From Acinetobacter larvae (GTDB lineage: Bacteria; Pseudomonadota; Gammaproteobacteria; Pseudomonadales; Moraxellaceae), in contig NZ_CP016895.1 in NCBI RefSeq assembly GCF_001704115.1, positions 62,001 through 126,000 on the forward strand: 64,000 bases of DNA. The letters run 5' to 3'. The stretch's first letter is position 1; each line of letters opens with the position of its first letter. The notes beneath the pieces were generated by a model. That model worked only from the letters and a program-made list of their open reading frames with translations, did not search any database and was not told where the DNA came from. This document shows, piece by piece, positions 61,378 through 64,000 of the stretch. Both the position numbers and the translations under genes were made by a program.

Positions 61378-61806
61378 TTATAAATGTTCTTGCCAATCAG
61401 CAAGATATGCTTTGATTTGCTTACAGGTCTGATCAAAAATAATTTGATCCTGCTGATAAGGATCTTCGACGTTGGCATTTTGCCAATGTCCCAGACGGAA
61501 AACGCGTCCTTTAATAAAAGGCCACTTGGTTTCTAATAGCTGTTGTTGACGTTTACTCATGACCAAAATGAGCTCTGCTGTTTTGAGATGTTCAAGCTGT
61601 AGCTGTCGGGCACGATGTTGTTGTATATCAATACCAAAATTCTGCATGGCCAAAATGGATTTCTGATCAGCAGCTTGCGCGACGAGGGCAGCAATGCCTG
61701 CAGAATAAATATGTCGTTTGGGAAATTGCTGTTTGAGAAAGTATTCAGCCATAGGGCTGCGACAAATATTACCCATACAAACAATTAAAATATTTTGAAT
61801 TTGCAT
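61378..61806 (-). CDS. wzb: Low-molecular-weight protein-tyrosine phosphatase Wzb
   Basis: Dephosphorylates the Wzc tyrosine cluster, letting export cycle. The 142-residue protein starts MQIQNILIVCMGNICRSPMA with the CX5R active site (Cys10, Arg16) and ends with VEDPYQQDQ holding the general-acid Asp. It lies 22 bases upstream of wzc and 3 bases after wza. Confidence 0.96.
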   Translation of the reverse strand: MQIQNILIVCMGNICRSPMAEYFLKQQFPKRHIYSAGIAALVAQAADQKSILAMQNFGIDIQQHRARQLQLEHLKTAELILVMSKRQQQLLETKWPFIKGRVFRLGHWQNANVEDPYQQDQIIFDQTCKQIKAYLADWQEHL

Positions 61807-61809
61807 AAT

Positions 61810-62910
61810 TTATGGTCTTCCAAGCAGTTGGAAAGAATAAATTGCACTGGCAAAAGGAACGATTTGACCGATCACGCGCTGCCATCGGGTAAGACCTGTT
61901 GCATCGATATAAACAATATCGTTTCTTTGCATTTCAAATTGATTGGCTAAGCTTAAGTTACCAATACTATTGAGGTTTAAATGATAAATCGTGGATGTTT
62001 TATTTTTTAAATCTGTGCGCATCACATAAATGCGAGCAGAGCTTGCTGATTCAGGATTGATTCCTTCACTTTCACCAAGCACATCGCTCAATTTCATGCC
62101 TTGATCGCGTAGAGCGAGTGCAATATTTTTGTTTGATTCACCCATGACATAGAGTTTTTGCTCTTGTTTGGTATTGATGTATAACGTGTCATTGGGTTGA
62201 ATCAGCAGCTGATGTAGCGATAAACCTTCTTTTTCTAGGGCAATAACATTGAGGTCATAGGTTTGTCGGTCACGAATTAATTGAATATTGGTATTATCTC
62301 CAGACTCTGTATTGATTCCACCCGCCATACTTAATGCAGTATAGATACTAATGGGTTGATCATTTAATGTGTATTGCCCGCTTTTTACTACCTGACCATT
62401 TACAAAATAGCGTTGCCCTTCATAAGATACAACACGTACAACGACATCTGGATGTTTGAGATAAACAGCAAATTTTTGTTGTAAGAATTGATTTGCTTCA
62501 GCTAAAGTTTGACCGGCAATATGTATACGCCCCAATAAAGGGAGTTGTAAGAAACCAGAAGGATCTATTTGATAGCCGATAGCAGAAGCATTGTTTGAAT
62601 TGGGTTGTATGGGCTGAGTGATTTCTGGATATGCCCATAACTGTATAGATAAAACATCACCGGGACTAAGATAATAGGTTTTTTGCTGTTTTTTAAATAA
62701 TCCACGGATTCTTTCAATATTGGTATCGAGTGCAAAACCTGTTTGAGGAATATTTTGTTGCGTCAGTTGTACGACATCTACTACAGCACCTTGCTTGGTG
62801 GTGAATTGTCCTTGACTTGGTAGGTCATAGGTCTTTAGACCTGAAGTTAAGGCGCAGCTCATCAGCATATATGCCGTGAATAGATAAACAAAACACTGAG
62901 GATAGCTCAT
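61810..62910 (-). CDS. wza: Outer-membrane capsule export lipoprotein Wza
   Basis: Forms the octameric outer-membrane channel for capsule. The 366-residue protein has a signal peptide with lipobox LMSC (about residues 15-18 from MSYPQCFVYLF). The polysaccharide export domain holds LSPGDVLSIQLWAYPEI, and SLBB repeats (YFVNGQVVKSGQYTL and LYVMGESNKNIAL) follow. The C terminus IYSFQLLG contains the amphipathic helix that forms the pore. The ATG at 62910 has AGAGGA 8 bases upstream; an ATG at 62919 overlaps that site and is less likely. Confidence 0.95.
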   Translation of the reverse strand: MSYPQCFVYLFTAYMLMSCALTSGLKTYDLPSQGQFTTKQGAVVDVVQLTQQNIPQTGFALDTNIERIRGLFKKQQKTYYLSPGDVLSIQLWAYPEITQPIQPNSNNASAIGYQIDPSGFLQLPLLGRIHIAGQTLAEANQFLQQKFAVYLKHPDVVVRVVSYEGQRYFVNGQVVKSGQYTLNDQPISIYTALSMAGGINTESGDNTNIQLIRDRQTYDLNVIALEKEGLSLHQLLIQPNDTLYINTKQEQKLYVMGESNKNIALALRDQGMKLSDVLGESEGINPESASSARIYVMRTDLKNKTSTIYHLNLNSIGNLSLANQFEMQRNDIVYIDATGLTRWQRVIGQIVPFASAIYSFQLLGRP

Positions 62911-63813
62911 ATCTATCATCCTCTAAGCTAAAATATTGTTTGATCCCTTTGATATCAAAATATATCGACTGGTCTTTTGATGACAGTTGAGATATTGAAG
63001 GAATTATAAAGACCTTATTATTTCTATGCGGTCGGTTGAAAAGACTCTATTTTTTATAGCAGCAGATTAGCCTTTATCTACTGATGTGCAGAGTGATTTC
63101 ATGTCTTAGCAAAAGATAAATCTTAGCAAAAGATAAATTGTTGTTTAGCAACTTTAAAAACACATCTTATTTTTTTGCTTTATTCTGATGCAAATACTAT
63201 TTGCTGTGCTTCAGTAAAATATAATGGAGTTTAGTGAGTACAATGTGATACGAATAATAAGATAGTTTTTCTAAAAACATTGACTATTCTATAAGATAAA
63301 TGGTTTTTTTATAAAAAAATCTATTTATTCTATTTGTATATAAAATTTATTCTATTATTTATTTAGAGTAAAAAGGAATTGAATACGGCATTGTAGTTTT
63401 AAAATAAATATACAAAATGATGCTCTGTTTAGTGAAATAAAATTTATCTGATCGTTGGTTATTCTTGTTGTCTTTCACAGCGGGATCTGAAGAATCTTGC
63501 ATTCAAGTTATAGAGTCGTTATTGGTCGGAAAATTTAGGTTAAATGACCATTGAGCAGATTTAAAGTCTGTAAAAAGAATTTTTATAACAATAAAGCGCT
63601 GTTTGTAAATAAAAAATATTAAATTAAGATTTAATCTGAAAATGATAGACAGGATATAGGGACTGTATTAAGTTTGCTGTATTGCGATTTAAGCTTTTTA
63701 TATTTGGATTACTTTAAATTAAAAGTAATTTTTCACAATGAATATTATAAATAATAAAATTAAAAACTCATCATGACTGTATTGTTATATCTCATAAAGC
63801 TAGGAGCATGGTT
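62911..63813. other. Divergent promoter region of the capsule cluster
   Basis: About 900 bases without a gene separate leftward wza from the rightward acyltransferase-like gene. It is very AT-rich, as capsule-locus control regions in this genus usually are. A perfect 17-base tandem repeat of TCTTAGCAAAAGATAAA is at 63104-63137. No clear JUMPStart/ops element was found by eye. Both promoters must lie here. Confidence 0.5.
63104..63137. repeat. Perfect 17-base tandem duplication upstream of wza
   Basis: TCTTAGCAAAAGATAAA occurs at 63104-63120 and again without a gap at 63121-63137. Confidence 0.85.
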
Positions 63814-64000
63814 ATGACTTTTTCTGTTAGAAAATATGTTGCAGCAGATCGGTTGCAATGGAATACTTTTTTATCTGGTTGTAAAAACAATCATTTTATG
63901 TTTCATCGGGATTTTATGGAATATCATGCCGATCGGTTTGAGGATTTTTCCTTATTGATTGTTGATGATAAAAATAAAATTGTCAGTATATTGCCCGGTA
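63814..64000 (+). CDS. GNAT/FemAB-like acyltransferase, N-terminal part (cut by window end)
   Basis: The first 62 codons read MTFSVRKYVAADRLQWNTFL and continue with FMFHRDFMEYHADRFEDFSLL and IVDDKNKIVSILPG. The W-x2-F and HRDFMEYHxDRFxDxSL pattern is typical of the GNAT-superfamily proteins found in capsule and O-antigen clusters, which acylate a nucleotide sugar or glycan. AGGAG lies 7 bases before the ATG at 63814; an in-frame ATG at 63808 is too close to it. It is likely the first gene of the variable capsule region reading right. The C-terminal catalytic part lies beyond 64000. Confidence 0.75.
   Translation, partial: MTFSVRKYVAADRLQWNTFLSGCKNNHFMFHRDFMEYHADRFEDFSLLIVDDKNKIVSILPG

Noticed and set aside
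62911..63813. A JUMPStart/ops antitermination element upstream of the capsule genes
   Set aside because: I searched by eye for the conserved GGCGGTAG-type core and did not find it.

Overview
The window is a chromosomal segment of a gammaproteobacterium that I read as Acinetobacter. The evidence is the rRNA operon type (16S-Ile-Ala-23S-5S), the gene neighbourhoods (fkpA next to wzc/wzb/wza, grpE-dnaK, ribF-ileS-lspA-fkpB), AT-rich coding bias and the protein sequences. The species cannot be fixed from what I can see.

Layout. 1-12.6 kb: housekeeping and repair genes (dnaJ, dapB, tag, mutY, rarA) among small conserved proteins, a MocR-type regulator and two lipoproteins. 13.0-14.7 kb: an aspartate/glutamate racemase gene wrecked by an IS605-type element that keeps an intact tnpB and only a decayed 3' scrap of a divergent tnpA. 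14.9-17.6 kb: dnaK and grpE, leftward. 18.1-20.4 kb: a small lipoprotein, an HSL-type esterase and an exported cyclophilin. 20.5-26.3 kb: a complete rRNA operon with leader and spacer antitermination-like boxes and a strong terminator. 26.3-27.6 kb: an FNT-family channel plus cyanase (cynS). 27.8-32.1 kb: a leftward ynbA-ynbC-ynbD membrane-lipid cluster without ynbB. 32.4-37.3 kb: ribF-ileS-lspA-fkpB with 8-base overlaps. 38.9-42.8 kb: alkanesulfonate operon ssuADCB. 43.1-47.5 kb: argA, an RcnB-family protein, then ubiG-mupP-yciK. 47.7-57.2 kb: dsbA, a TetR regulator divergent from a fatty-acid desaturase, rph, an LtaS-like membrane sulfatase-fold protein, nadC, ampD and murJ. 57.4-64 kb: two FKBP isomerases, then wzc-wzb-wza reading left and the first gene of a capsule cluster reading right, cut by the window end.

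How the genes connect. DnaJ, DnaK and GrpE form one chaperone machine. The genes sit 13 kb apart, yet each of the three transcription starts has a recognisable sigma-32-like promoter. AmpD and MupP both belong to peptidoglycan recycling, and MurJ flips the lipid II precursor. Wza, Wzb and Wzc export capsule and control its chain length. The regions most worth a second look are the degenerate IS605 element, whose TnpB lacks the canonical RuvC-II glutamate and which is flanked by a host deletion, the interleaved inverted repeats after cynS, and the paired rRNA boxB/boxA sites.
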